Positions 39,301 to 50,211 of a stretch of DNA of 64,000 nucleotides are shown piece after piece. This DNA is from Pezizomycotina sp. ARF18 (taxonomy: Eukaryota > Ascomycota). Numbering within the stretch: position 1 is the stretch's first letter; each line of letters opens with the position of its first letter. Location of the stretch: the NCBI GenBank assembly GCA_002224055.1, contig AZLU01000042.1, positions 173,308 to 237,307 on the forward strand. The letters are read 5' to 3'. The translations under genes and the position numbers were made by a program. The notes below the pieces were generated by a model, which searched no databases, was not told the origin of the DNA, and was given only the letters and a program-made list of their open reading frames with translations.

Positions 39301-41876
39301 ACCATAGAACGCGCGAAATGCTGAGGACATGGGGTATTTACATTAAAGTAAGTTATCGCACGTAATTCATCCAGCAGCAGATCTAGAAAATATTCGTTAT
39401 TCAGTAGTAGATCGAACCTATATACTCGTCACCATGTATTTGTGTACGGATATATCTTGGAGTTTGATTTGAAGTATTTCGAGTGGAAATGCTGATTTTG
39501 TGAGTTTTGTTTTGGCTGTTGGTTGCGCGAGTGCTTATTGAGGTTTTGCGACTTGTTTGCTAGAAGCATTCAACCAAAAAAAAAAAAATAAAATAAAATA
39601 AAATAAAAATAAGATAAGATAAAAAAGCAACAATAGCGGAAGCAAGAACAAATTCTACGACCTTCTTGAGATCAATAACTGCTCAAGAGAAACCGTACAA
39701 GTGTTTCTATACCCCCTCTCTACTTTTTTCTAAGATATACTAGAAAGTGATTGTGTTATGATTGGAACTCACTTTCCCTCCAATCTTAGGCAAGTCGTTT
39801 ATTACCTAACTTCCATCCATTTAATGGTTCGCTCTTAGCTAACCATTCCATATACTTCCTTTGTTTAGCCTCCCATTAGCTTCCATATTAATCACAAACT
39901 TCGAGCGTCAATGTTCATATAGCAATACGATCTTCGAAGATTTAAGAGGCAGAAGTTCTCACATTCTGCATGTTGGTTTCGCACCGACTTTCCCATACTG
40001 TTTAGATCTCATGCGATCGCACTGGATGTTAACGATTCGCAATTTTGCTCTGCCAAGGATTTCTTTTTTTTTACTCCAGCGTCACCTACCAACACCGACG
40101 TTTTGGGGTATGGTGAGAAATGTTTGAAGCCCACGTGGGACGCGCGCGGCTCGTGTATAAGCATAGGTGCTCCAAAACTCTTGGCTGCTTCGACCTTCCT
40201 GAAATTTCAAAGCTTCAACGGTTAAGTTTGATATTTGCTAGTAGGAACCGGCATCGACCTAGAGGTACCATTGCAAAACATATCAGCTTGCAATAGAGTA
40301 TTTCGTCCTATGTATTTTTTCAATTTCAATGTTCTTGTCCCAAGCTATAGATTTATAACAGAGTACTTGAGTATTTGCTACCAATCACATTCTATTCTTC
40401 CAATGAAATACGCATTATCATCATATCAAACAGACATTAGACACAGACAACGAACAGCAGCCCACAATTTAAAGTTTAGCAGCACGAAGATAACGAACAC
40501 CAAAAATACCAAATCAAGTAATTTAACTGCACGAGGCACGTGATATAGAGGACACTAAGCCGTAACGGGTAATCTCTATTCGACGAGATAGGCAGGTCTC
40601 AATTCGCAATGCCAAGGATTTCTTTTTCCTCGCCACTTTCACATATAAATCTATATACTACCTATTATATGTATTTATATAGATATATATATATATACAT
40701 CTATATGCGTACGTACTTATTTATTATGCATGTATTTATTTATAGGGAAAGCGTTTTCTGAGGCACGATGGATACTTATCTTTTACCTTTTTGTAAAGTA
40801 TTTCTCTAGGTTGGTATACACACGTCGAGGGAGATTAGGATGTATACTAGGTAATTCCATCCTGAATAAGGTCTGTACTGTCATCATCTAACATGCTCGT
40901 GCTCTTAGCTTGGGATTGCTCCCGCTAGGTGTATGCTAACGCTTATATCCATGAGGTCGAATATGGGCAGAAGGTACAAGGAACTGCGCTGACGCGATAG
41001 ACCTATACTAAGTAGATACTTTTACACTGCTTCCCCCTGCAGTCCCACCATCTTACCGCTTCCATTGCTGTTTCGGAACCACAAAGACTATAATGGATTG
41101 TACAACAACACTCGCTATTTTTTGCGGGATCCCCCTCTATAGCGATAGCCGTCAATATTTTATGCTAGGTAGATAGATATACCCTGGGCACAAGAAAGAG
41201 TGAGAGCTGAAACTTCACAGGAGTATCTTCTATGACACCCACTATCCTTCTATCTCGGTTACGCAGTGCAAAAGGCTAGCTAGAAATGACTTACAGAAGA
41301 CACCATTCGTCATCAGTATAATCATTATATATATATATATTATATATGTTGTATATCGCTTGAACTTATATATCTTTCGTTTTGCTTTAACAATTAAGTA
41401 TAGATAGTCTTCTTTTCGCTTTCACAATTTTTTTGGTTATTGTGATCACGTTTTAATATATTATACACACGCGCATGATTAACTTTGAAGTTTTACAGTA
41501 GAATTGTTTGATTAGTGTTACGTTATATATATGTGTCTATCATGTTTATGCGCCTATAACCTAGAGCTTATAGACATATTTGATGGCGTATACTGGCTCA
41601 CTCTGGGGCAGAGATGAATTAGCCTCTCCATGATGCTATGTCGCAGTGTAGGGAATAGATGGTCACCCAGGTTCGTGATGATTAGCTTTTTGCTCGGTGG
41701 GTGTTGCCCTCAACAATATCTAAGAGAAGTACATCAATAGATATATGTGGTCAGCTCTCATAACCGCGCTCAGGACATGAATTCGAGGACAGTACAGGCA
41801 ATACTAGGAGCAAACATAGGAGCTCAGATTCTAGGAAGCTTCTCGAATTGAATAACAAAATTTTGGATAATGGCAA
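39301..41876. other. Gene-less stretch with microsatellites
   Basis: Holds an A-rich (AAAAT)n/(AAGAT)n tract at 39576-39626, (TA)-rich runs at about 40670-40710 and 41325-41345, and short frames without family signature (for example 40235-40543 plus). No gene supported. Confidence 0.4.
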
Positions 41877-42889
41877 TTAAGGGTACAATAGACTCCCCAG
41901 GTATAAACTGCTTTTCCCCAATGCTTCTCGAGATTCATGTTTGTTAATGCCCTTCTGAAGCTCTTTCTCCTTCGGCTTATCCTTCGGAGTCGCTCCCCCC
42001 TGTGCCTTGATTACTCCTTCCCTCCCTTGATTCGCGAGCCGCCTAACCTCAATCCTCGCCTTTTGCATTCCAAAGTTAATCTAGTTACCTCACTACTCAG
42101 CTTATTCAACTCCGCGGCAGCATCTGCCGTCGCCTCTTGAACCGCCCTCCCAATCTCAGCCTTGGCTTTTCTCCAGTTCCTGCACCGCCGCACGCTTCGT
42201 GCCGCAATCTCCTTCGTTAGTTCTTTATTCTCACTTTTCATCTTCCCCACCTCAGCTTTATCTGCCTCGGCGCGCTGTTGAATTGCTAAGCAGTGCGTTG
42301 ATATTGAGTTTTTGTTTTAACCGAGATGATATCCCGCGGTACGCTGCTGTGAGATAGCGCTTTGCTTCAAAGATGGCTATCTCTTGACCGAGTGCCTTCA
42401 GTTCGGCATTCGCACGTTGCTGCTTCCGGATGCATCTTGACGCAATCGAGAAGCTCGCTCCGTAGCCTTCCCGCCTCCGCACGTGCCTCTTGTACGTCGG
42501 AACCATTCTTTTGCCCGCATATCAACAGTCTGTAATATAGTTCTCTTTCGCTCCGTTGCTTCGAACCTGCAGCGGCCGGTAGAACGTGTACGATGTAGTA
42601 TTCCGCAGATACGTCACCAGGATTATGAGGGTCGACGGCTACCATCACACTATTCCATTTATTCCAGGTTCCCTTCATTGACATAGCCGGTCTCTTACTC
42701 CCACTACCACTCTCACTGTGCATATCGGCCCAAAGCACAACAGACTCGTAACCTCCGAACGAGGCTGCAGCAGACCGTAATGAAATGTACACCGAAAAGT
42801 CATCTCTCCAGCCTTTCTTCCTCGCCGTCGAACTGCTCGTTGCTCTTGAGCAGGGCTAACTGATCGGAGACGCGCAGAACGTTCGACAT
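41877..42889 (-). CDS. Coiled-coil protein, hypothetical (frameshifted)
   Basis: Not a family I recognise. The start is taken as the ATG at 42889 (MSNVLRVSDQLALLKSNEQF, followed by DGEEERLE). The N-terminal half continues in another frame through YISLRSAAASFGGYESVVLW, then KGTWNKWNSVMVAVDPHNPG and EYYIVHVLPA, which looks like a folded alpha/beta domain. The C-terminal half is a long Lys/Glu/Ala/Arg-rich helix (AEVGKMKSENKELTKEIAAR, then ATADAAAELNKLSSEVTRL and KARIEVRRLANQGREG), almost certainly coiled coil. It ends near 41877. Four frames are needed to read it, with breaks near 42800, 42480-42370, 42255 and 42065. It could be a structural or filament-like protein. The end point is uncertain. 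Confidence 0.55.
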
Positions 42890-43377
42890 GGTACTCTGCA
42901 GTATTTTCTAGGGGAAAATTAGGAGCAGATCAAAAAGGAGAACTAAAGGAGAGAAGATTCACCTGCGATATTCTAGGTAGTGGGAATTATGGTGGTGCTT
43001 GGGGGAATGGTCAGGGAAGACGTTTAGGGGACGGAGGGAGCTAGATAAAGAAAAGAGAAGCGGGAAGGAACTTTCGACGGAGGTTGAAAGAGGCACTTAA
43101 TAAAGTAATGATGCTGATATGTGCGTTGACCGTAGGCCAGGTCTTTTAACAGGAAAAAAAAAAAAAAAAAAAAAAAAATAGGTAACGGATATCTGCGACT
43201 GAAAATAAAGGATCCTTCAGGATACGTACGTATGTACTTAAGTAGAAAGGAGGATAATGATTGCAAGATAATACAAGAAAGTACACGATTTTAAAAGAGT
43301 ACATCAAGGCAAACTTCTCTGCCTCCGAGACGAGGAGAATTTTACTGTAACGTCTCGCTCGAGATCCTCTAGGTAAG
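42890..43377. other. Intergenic stretch with A25 tract
   Basis: Upstream of the coiled-coil gene. It contains A25 at 43154-43178 and purine-rich DNA at about 42910-43090, and no supported gene. Confidence 0.4.
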
Positions 43378-44213
43378 CTACCCTATGTTCGAATCTCCCG
43401 GATGTTGAGGCGATTCCAGATTTTGGGCCATCTTGAGATTTCGATTCCGTGGTCGTAGTCTTCCACTTGAAGTGCCCTTCTGAAGGATCTTACTTATATA
43501 ACCAAAAATTTCTTTCTTCACAGTCATTGGCCTCTCACGATATTCTGTGGACTCTGTCAAAAGTCTTTACATCTTGAATCTCCTGTGAATTCTCCTGCAG
43601 CTTGCAAGAATAAAGCTTAGATGGTTGTCGTTGACCAAGCTGCGCTTTTCGAACCGCTTCTAGATTTGCCTGCTGACTCGCTTCAGGGAGGGCATCCTCG
43701 GTTGGCAGCGATGATTGAGGATAGACTGTGTCACGACGATATCATTGCTAGTAGCTCCTCGCTCCAGTCCTTCCTCAAGACTACCTCGCCAATGTCGTGC
43801 CGCCAAAAGCGACTACATCCTTCAGATGTAAAAAGCTTGCTCGGGCAAATATATCTTCAAGCGCTGCATACGGCGGCGGAGGGCTATCATCTATATCCTC
43901 CGCCTCATCATAAAACACCAAATCATTCTCCTTCTTCTTCTCGCTGTTGCGATAAAGGACGCTATCCGCCCGCGCCTCTTTGTTCATATAATGTAGTTCA
44001 ACCTCACCCGTCTCGTAGCCGTATTCTCGGCGATCTTGAGGCAACGGTTTAATACCAAGGATATAGAGAACGCGATACTTTGAATATTTACGGGAATAGG
44101 TTTCTTCCCGAATACGCTCGTCGTCTTCTTCGCTGCCGCGCTGAGCTCATTAAACCATAGCCAGACATCCAAGAGGGGTCTTCGTAGCAGCGGTCATCAA
44201 AACCGTCTGACAT
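43378..44213 (-). CDS. Small hypothetical protein (split across frames)
   Basis: Not recognised. Start MSDGFDDRCYEDPSW at 44213. Downstream the coding-looking segments alternate between frames: VWLWFNELSAAAKKTTSVFG, then NKEARADSVLYRNSEKKKEN, LVFYDEAEDIDDSPPPPYAAL and IFARASFLHLKDVVAFGG, then a Gln/Ser-rich tail (ASQQANLEAVRKAQLGQRQ, then SCKLQENSQEIQDVKTF) reaching about 43540. A GTAAAT donor after GRNLFP (about 44088) with an AG near 44043 may mark an intron. The acidic, Pro-rich middle is probably disordered. Whether this is one gene or two is not certain, and the 43378 boundary is an outer limit. Confidence 0.45.
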
Positions 44214-44410
44214 ATTTAAATCTCGGTGTCGATAGAGTCGCTTACTGAATGGGACGGAGGAGGGTGATAATTTATATAAGTATTTATACAAGGTTCGGGG
44301 AGTGCCGCACGTGGTCTAAAAAAAAAAAAGAGAGAAAAGAAAAAAACTTTCTCCGCCTCATGAGCTAACACTCCGGTTTCAAAGGGGAAGACTACACTCC
44401 AGTATCATTA

Positions 44411-44413
<3 letters not shown>

Positions 44414-44446
<33 letters not shown>
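44414..44446. repeat. Poly(T) tract, 33 bases
   Basis: The longest homopolymer in the window: uninterrupted T33 about 200 bp upstream of the minus-strand hypothetical gene's start. Confidence 0.95.
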
Positions 44447-44448
<2 letters not shown>

Positions 44449-44671
44449 GCGGAGTTCTGACTTGAAATATATGGCCGTTTTCTCCTCACAACTTGAAGTT
44501 TGAACGTTTATATGACCGCTGCCAAGAATTTCGCCCATACAACCAACCATGTGTGTCGGGGGTGCTCCGTCGGCTCGGTTCGTGCGATCAATCTTCGATT
44601 CTGAACAGAACGAAAGAAAAAAAAAGCTTTGCTTAACAGGGGTTATAAAAGCTTGTCTCTTTTTATGTCCG

Positions 44672-45001
44672 TCGCTGCAGGCCCCAAAAAAAAAAAAAAA
44701 AAAAAAAAAAACAACGCAATTGCTGGAACCTCTCAGCTACCAATAATTGCAAGCCGTAGAGGGTATTTTTTTTTTTTTTTTTACCCCACTCTCCTCTCAG
44801 CTGATATCATTTTCCCCACTCTCCTCTCAGCTGATATCATTTCGCTGCAGGGCCCAAAAAAAAAAAAAAAAAAAAAAAAAACAACGCAATTGCTGGAACC
44901 CTCTCAGCTACCAATAATTGCAAGCCGTAGAGGGTATTTTTTTTTTTTTTTTACCCCACTCTCCTCTCAGCTGATATCATTTTTGTTACTATATTCTTTT
45001 T
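44672..45001. repeat. 170-bp tandem duplication with poly(A)/poly(T) arms
   Basis: The word tcgctgcagg begins at 44672 and again at 44842. Each unit is a run of about 27 A, then a ~55-bp core (caacgcaattgctggaacc...ccaataattgcaagccgtagagggta), then about 16 T, then accccactctcctctcagctgatatcat. The poly(A) and poly(T) arms can pair around the core, which itself contains gcaatt...aattgc and ccctct...agaggg complements. The first unit carries an extra copy of the 28-bp cccactctcctctcagctgatatcat tail (three such tails in all, near 44783, 44815 and 44953). Confidence 0.9.
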
Positions 45002-45343
45002 TAACCCCTCACCTTCAAGGTACACCTATCCTTCTTCCCCTAACAATTTTGTTAAGATCAACAATCCAACAAACAACTTGTGCTGCTGATACGTTATAAG
45101 CCCAAGAAAAACCTGTCAAAGCCCTATAAATCTTGGCTTCTATCATATCTTACTTTATCTCCTTATCATTATTTTTTATTACTTACTTATAATATCAAAA
45201 CTTCTATAACTATTATCTACCTACTGGGACAATGGGGGAAAAGGCCCTATCAAATTAAGAACACGCGATATAAAACTCGATTAAAGCAAAAGGCAAATAC
45301 TTCGTATATAGCAGAAGACGTATCTCAACCGAATATCAAGAAT

Positions 45344-46415
45344 ATGTCAGGTAGACTGGATCCCAACGAAGGCCTGCCGCGCGCGGTTGGATCGCCCGCG
45401 TAAGTTTCCCCCCCCTCACCTCACCACCCTTCCCCATCTACCTCCTTCCTCAAACACCCCCACTAACATATTCCCCAGTGGGACGCAAACTCCAGCCACT
45501 GGTTCTACGTCAACGAAAATGCCCGCCCTACACAACTGGGAGCGCCCCGCTCCCTCCTCCGACTACGCTCCTCCATCAGGTGGTTACCCCGGTGGCGGCG
45601 GCGGCGGCGGCGGCAGCAGTAGTGGCGGACAATCGCAAAATTACTTCACCGTTCCTCCGGCGCGAACGACCCCCAACCACGACCAGCACGGCTACCACAA
45701 CGACTGGCAGCACTACCAGGACCAGTACAGCGGCGACAAGCACGGCCACGAACCTCCGAAAGAAGAAAGGAAGCATGGAGGGTTCGGGTTCGGAAAGTTA
45801 GCGCTCGTTAGGGGCGGGGTTTGTTGGGCGGGATGTTTGTTGATCATGAGGCGCATAAAGTCGGTACGTAAAACATTTTTCTTCTTCTTATTTTTCCCTT
45901 GTTGTTACTTTTCTTTTTTTTTTTTTTTTTAAAAAAAAAAAATATGGTTCACTACACTGCTCCTCCCCACCCTTTACGTCCCGTCGATTTTATTTCACTG
46001 CCGCGGTGTTTTCTTGGGAACGGGAGTTTGAATGTTTATAGATCTAAACCGGTTCTTGCCCGGTAGAGAAAAATTCGAATCCGAAAAATACAAACTAGAA
46101 TCCGACATCTCAAACGACGAGTACCGCGCCGAGCAATCCTACGACCGCGTCAAGTACGGCATCGAAGATGCCTGGAAGATGCCGCGGATTGGATCGGTAG
46201 GAAAGTCGGGCATGTAGAAGGCGACTTTGACCGTGCCAAGTACGACATTGAAAACGCGCCGGAGATTGCGGCGGATTGGCGGGCGATGAAGTTGGTAAGG
46301 TTGAGGGGAGTTTGATAGGGTTGAAGAGGAGTTTGATGATATTAGGGATGATTATGACGATGCGAGGGATGAGGCGAGGTATGAGGAGATATTGGGGGTG
46401 GTGATGGGGGGGTAG
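45344..46415 (+). CDS. WW-domain, Gly-rich, acidic-repeat protein
   Basis: Start MSGRLDPNEGLPR at 45344. An N-terminal WW domain (binds Pro-rich peptides) is split by a 79-bp intron (45400-45478, GTAAGT...CCCCAG): GWIAR joins WDANSSHWFYVNENA, then TTQWERPAP, with the first and second Trp and the Tyr present. A Gly run (GGYPGGGGGGGGSSSGG) follows, then a His/Asp/Tyr-rich segment and KEERKHGGFGFGKLAL leading into a small Gly/Ala hydrophobic stretch. A second intron starts at 45864 (GTACGT) and contains a T17A12 palindrome; its acceptor is near 46045. The last exon holds two copies of a ~26-aa acidic motif (YDRVKYGIEDAPEDAADW-like; FDRAKYDIENAPEIAADW-like, each then VGxVEG) and ends DDARDEARYEEILGVVMGG at 46415. 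Frame breaks occur near 45385, 45510, 45810 and in the last exon. Similar WW/Gly-rich proteins are common in filamentous ascomycetes; role unknown. Confidence 0.72.
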
Positions 46416-46825
46416 AAAGAGAGAGAACTTAGAAACCGTGGTTATTATTGTTACGGGGAAAGATATGGTATGGTTACTGTTTTTTTCTGAAATTTTTTTA
46501 TGGAAATAATACTTGGTTTATTGACCGCTGTCTACTATAAAAATGGACGGATCGTGAAGAAAGAGAAGGGAATACAAAGGAAAGGCCGTTATATGCTATT
46601 TCTTTCCTTGTTGAATAATATGGGGTATTCCTCAGTTCAATTGCAAGATCATTCAAAGAAGTTACAGAACATAGCGTCCACATGTATAAAAAAAAAAAAA
46701 ACTATTTCTAGCTAGCACGGAAAAAAGGAAGCCCAGAAACCACGAACTCAAAAACTTCAGATTTTGTATGCAGACCACCATTGCTTGTCCTATACTTTCA
46801 AGAATTACCCTCGATCACCCATCCC
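46416..46825. other. Convergent intergenic stretch
   Basis: 3' flanks of the WW-domain gene (+) and the dioxygenase gene (-). It holds an A13 run at 46688-46700. A 71-codon plus frame (46500-46715) ends in poly(Lys) and is not called. Confidence 0.35.
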
Positions 46826-47574
46826 TCACACACGAAAGCCCCCCCCCCCCCGGGGCACGCGCTCCATCTTACTCCTTCTTAGCATCTCTCGCATCAAAAT
46901 ACTCGTATCCAAAACCACCTTCTCCCCAACCAAACCGCTCCCACCGTATGGTCCCAAAGAGCAACTTGTGCTCCTCCCCGTATTCGGGTGCACGAGCGCG
47001 CTCAGCGGTCCGCGGTGCATCATCAACCACGGTATAAACGCGCCGAACTGAGCAGGCGTGAAGATGTTCACTTCGAACATCGCGATCGGGCGGACCTATG
47101 GGGCGGTCCCAGAGGGTGTAGATGCGTAGTTCGGGGACTTTGAAGTGAGCGTCAGCGAAGTGTAAAAAAAAAAAAAACAAAAAAAAAAAAGGAAGTGCTT
47201 AAAAAATGTTGGGTGGCGGGGAGTTTTGGGGGGAGATGTGACATACACTCCCTCCGAATCTCTCATACAGCTCCTTCGCAAACTCCGTCTGCTGCTTATT
47301 AAAATGGAAGTAGTAAATATGCACGTCGAACCCTCCCCTTTTTAAAAGAGGGTCGGGGAATTCGGTGTAGGATTTTGAGAGGGTTTGGTTCTGGGTTTTG
47401 ATGATTTGCCGTCTTCGGATTTCTCACTAAAGGAAATATATTAGCAATGAAAGGAGGAAGGGAAGAGGGGGGAAGGATTGTGCTTACGTTGATAGAGGTT
47501 CCGCGTTTTCGTATTCGGGTGCCTTTGATTAGGACGGGGTAGTTGAGGATGTTGTATTGGCTAGGGTGTGTCAT
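46826..47574 (-). CDS. DOPA 4,5-dioxygenase-like protein
   Basis: Member of the DOPA 4,5-dioxygenase family (extradiol ring-cleaving fold of the type that makes betalain precursors in some fungi; in most ascomycetes the substrate is unknown). Start MTHPSQYNILNYPVL at 47574. Intron 47427-47487 (GTAAGC...TTTAG). Exon 2 reads SYTEFPDPLL, then GGFDVHIYYFHFNKQQTEF and AKELYERFGG, with the metal-ligand-type His in VHIYYF. A second intron starts at 47246 (GTATGT) and ends near 47138. Exon 3 reads VPELRIYTLWDRPIGP, then AMFEVNIFTPAQFGAFIPWL, RGPLSALVHPNTG (second His) and a C-terminus GEKVVLDTSILMRE. The conserved GPHP histidine is missing through an apparent 2-base deletion near 47090. Two or more further frame changes follow in exon 3. 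Expected length about 170-200 aa fits. Confidence 0.75.
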
Positions 47575-48590
47575 TGCGCTTCGCTGTAAATATAACTTGG
47601 CGAACTTTTCGATATTCGAGATTCGGGCTGTTTTTTATATATTGCTTTGAGTATGTACTGCTTTAAAGACGATTTTGTAGTGTATATCTTTTGTGGAGAG
47701 AGTAGATTGAGAGAAAGAGTAAAAGACGTTATGGTGGTATATATAGAGGTCTTTATCGTCTCGATAATATCGGACTCGCTCGAGGTAGCTTCAGTCCAAT
47801 TCCCTGAAGCCAAGTTTTTAAAACGTGGAGAAGGATGATTAAAAATCGCAATACACTTAAAAAGCGCCTGTCTGACAAATTCGAGATGCTCTCCTGTTGT
47901 AGCCTTTTTCTTAAATTGCTTTGAAACGAGGAACGTCAGGTATATTTTGGGGCTAAAGCTTGGTGAATAGCAGGAGCGCCAAAAAAAAAAAAAAGTTCTC
48001 AAAACGGTGGACGGTGATATCCGAGCCGTCTCGCTTTGTCAGGAGATCACGGGATGTCGCGAGAAAGTCGTGACCTTGCAGGCTACGGTTAGGCGAAACG
48101 GCCGAGAAAAGCGCAAACTGCTTGACAAATCAGCCGCGGCAAACCGGCACCCCATATCACGGCCGATGGTAATCACGGGACTTATGACCGCATTTGCGCA
48201 TAAGAGATATCGCGGATGAAGGTTTCTCACGTTGTTTCTATGCTTGGTAGCACGCTGGAGAATCGAGGTTCAATGGAAAGAAATTTGTTTCATTCATTTT
48301 GAGGGAACTTTTGCTAATTGGTTTCTACAAATCGAGCGTTATATGTTTTTACTGTTTCGATATCGCTAATCCCCGCGAATCCTTGAGCCCATATAATAAT
48401 AAAAAGAGGAAGATAGAATAAGGGAAAGCTGTTTTTACTTACCAAGCAGTACCGGATTTTGTGCTACCATAGAAAGAGAAAAAAAAGAAGAAAAAGGACA
48501 AAGCATGGAACTAACCATTTCGCTGATTAAATAACAAATATTCCCCTTTTTGTTTCGATAAATATGTTTCTTTTCATTTCGTTCCACTTT
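47575..48590. other. Intergenic stretch, no confident gene
   Basis: Upstream of the dioxygenase start and downstream of the decarboxylase stop. A 143-codon minus frame (48002-47571) and a 70-codon plus frame (48007-48219) lack any family signature and opposing frames are equally open at the second. A14 lies at 47981-47994. The 5' region of the dioxygenase gene must lie here. Confidence 0.35.
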
Positions 48591-50023
48591 CTAAACCCCC
48601 TCAACCGGATCCGCCTCGATATCCCCGACGTGCCTGCCCACCTTGACGACAACCTCAACGGCATCCCTACTCTTCTCCGCCAACAAACCCTCCGCCTTGA
48701 ACTTCATATCCTTCGGCAACAACAGTTAACCGTACTACCCCCGTACGCAAAATACCCCAGCTCCTCCCCTTCTTAATCTTCGCTCCTGGAGTAACGTCGC
48801 CGTCCAATTAATACTCCCACGAGCATCGCACCCACAGTAACGAACGCCACGGGCGTCTTACTGTACTTCGTCTGTATCTGTAAAACGCTCCTCTTATTCG
48901 TCGTGAATACGTCCAGCGTACTCCTCACCGCCATCGGATTACCGTAAACAGCGCTCCCTCGATCTCATGCGGCGGACCGACGATCGTTCCAGTTACCGGT
49001 GAATGGAAGCGGTGGTAATCCTGCGGCGCGAGGCGGAAGACGCAGACGCTGCACTCGTCATAGACGGACGGATCGGGGACGCCGGTGCCGAGTAAAGACG
49101 GCATGGTAAATTTATCCCCTTTGATCCATATCTTTTGCCCCTCGACGATGTTATCAAAGACCACGAGGCGGCAGTCTGCGGCTGACACGATGGTGCGGTC
49201 GTCTTCGGGTTCGTGTGGGGGACGCGCGTCGGGCTTTAGCTTGCGGTAGAAGAACTCGTTGAAGTTCTTGTAGCCGGCTTTGATGTCTTGGATCAAGAGC
49301 TCTTCGAGGGAGATGGCGTAGGTTTTACGAAGCCGGCCTGTTGTACTTACATGTAAAACCACAAATTTAGAGAAAAATACAAGGAAAGAGGGTAAAGGAA
49401 GTGGGGGTGGTTTTCGGTGGAGAATTGGGGGGGGGGAGGAAAGAAGGGAGACGTACGATGCTTGGACGCTGGAAGGTTCGTCGAAGTGCTTCCCTTGCTT
49501 GACGGACTGCTCGAGGAAGAGGTTGCGCAGGTACCCGTCCTCGAGGACTTTCTCCTGCGCGCTCCCGCAGAAGAGCGTGTGCATCCCGATCCTCTGTTTC
49601 ATTCAAAACCAGAATTTAGCTCAACTCACCCACTCCTACATCAAAAAAAAAAAAAAAAAAAAGGTTACATACCACAGCCAGCGGCACAAACTCGTACTCA
49701 GTCTTCCCCGTCTCCGGGTGAAACACATTATTCCCGTACTTGTCGTGAAAGTACGCGGCCTCGTTCGTGACGATGGCGCCGAGCTTGTCCAGGAGCTTGC
49801 GGTGCCAGGGGACGCCCTTGTGCGGCGTGGTCTCGCTGACGGAGGATACCTTGTCGGGCGTGGCGGGCGCGAGGACGGTCTGGTGCGCGTGCAGGTCGTC
49901 GTCGGAGATGTACGTGTCGATGAGCTCTTCGAGGTGGCCTGCGACCTCGTGGGGGTTTTCGTCCGTCGAGTTCATCGGCGTGTCGTTGCCTTGCGCCAGG
50001 AGGGGTTTCGGTTCGGATGCCAT
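48591..50023 (-). CDS. Phosphatidylserine decarboxylase
   Basis: Converts phosphatidylserine to phosphatidylethanolamine; a proenzyme that cleaves itself at a GST-type motif to form a pyruvoyl cofactor. Start MASEPKPLLAQGNDTP at 50023. Exon 1 ends PETGKTEYEFVPLAV. Intron 49594-49672 (GTATGT...AAACAG, with a ~20-base T run). Exon 2 begins RIGMHTLFCGSAQEKVLEDG. Intron 49338-49456 (GTACGT...CAACAG). Exon 3 reads YKNFNEFFYRKLKPDARP, then VSAADCRLVVFD (catalytic Asp region), YHRFHSPVTG (catalytic His, about 49018-48990), VGAMLVG (about 48834-48813) and LGYFAYGGSTV, with the cleavage site YGGST at 48745-48731. It ends at 48591 after DIEADPVEGV. There are single-base losses near 49325, 48943, 48812, 48797 and 48730. 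There is no N-terminal C2 domain or clear mitochondrial signal, so it is the short soluble-type fungal form. All three catalytic motifs survive. Confidence 0.88.
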
Positions 50024-50180
50024 GGTTTTCAGGGAACTTTATCGGCTGAGAATTCGAGATTCTTTATACTGGGGATAAGGAAAGGATAATTAATTGATGG
50101 GTTTTGAAATATATTTAATTTGTTTTGGATTATCGTGAAATTTATTTATTTTTAGTGAAGCAGGTTAAATAAGTATTCGG

Positions 50181-50211
<31 letters not shown>

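Noticed and set aside
25939-41876. Repeat-induced point mutation (RIP) as the cause of decay
   Set aside because: TA steps look frequent, but indices need counting and the repeat copies differ by all kinds of changes, so I do not claim RIP.
44629-45099. 156-codon plus frame rich in Lys and Phe runs
   Set aside because: It is a translation of the poly(A)/poly(T) tandem duplication, not a protein.
45478-45801. Ala/Thr-rich frame overlapping the WW gene
   Set aside because: Shifted frame of the Gly-run and His/Asp segment; the WW and acidic motifs define the real frame.
47571-48002. 143-codon minus frame starting in poly-Phe
   Set aside because: No family signature, AT-driven composition, begins in a homopolymer.
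49499-50089. 196-codon plus frame
   Set aside because: Antisense of the well-supported phosphatidylserine decarboxylase exons.
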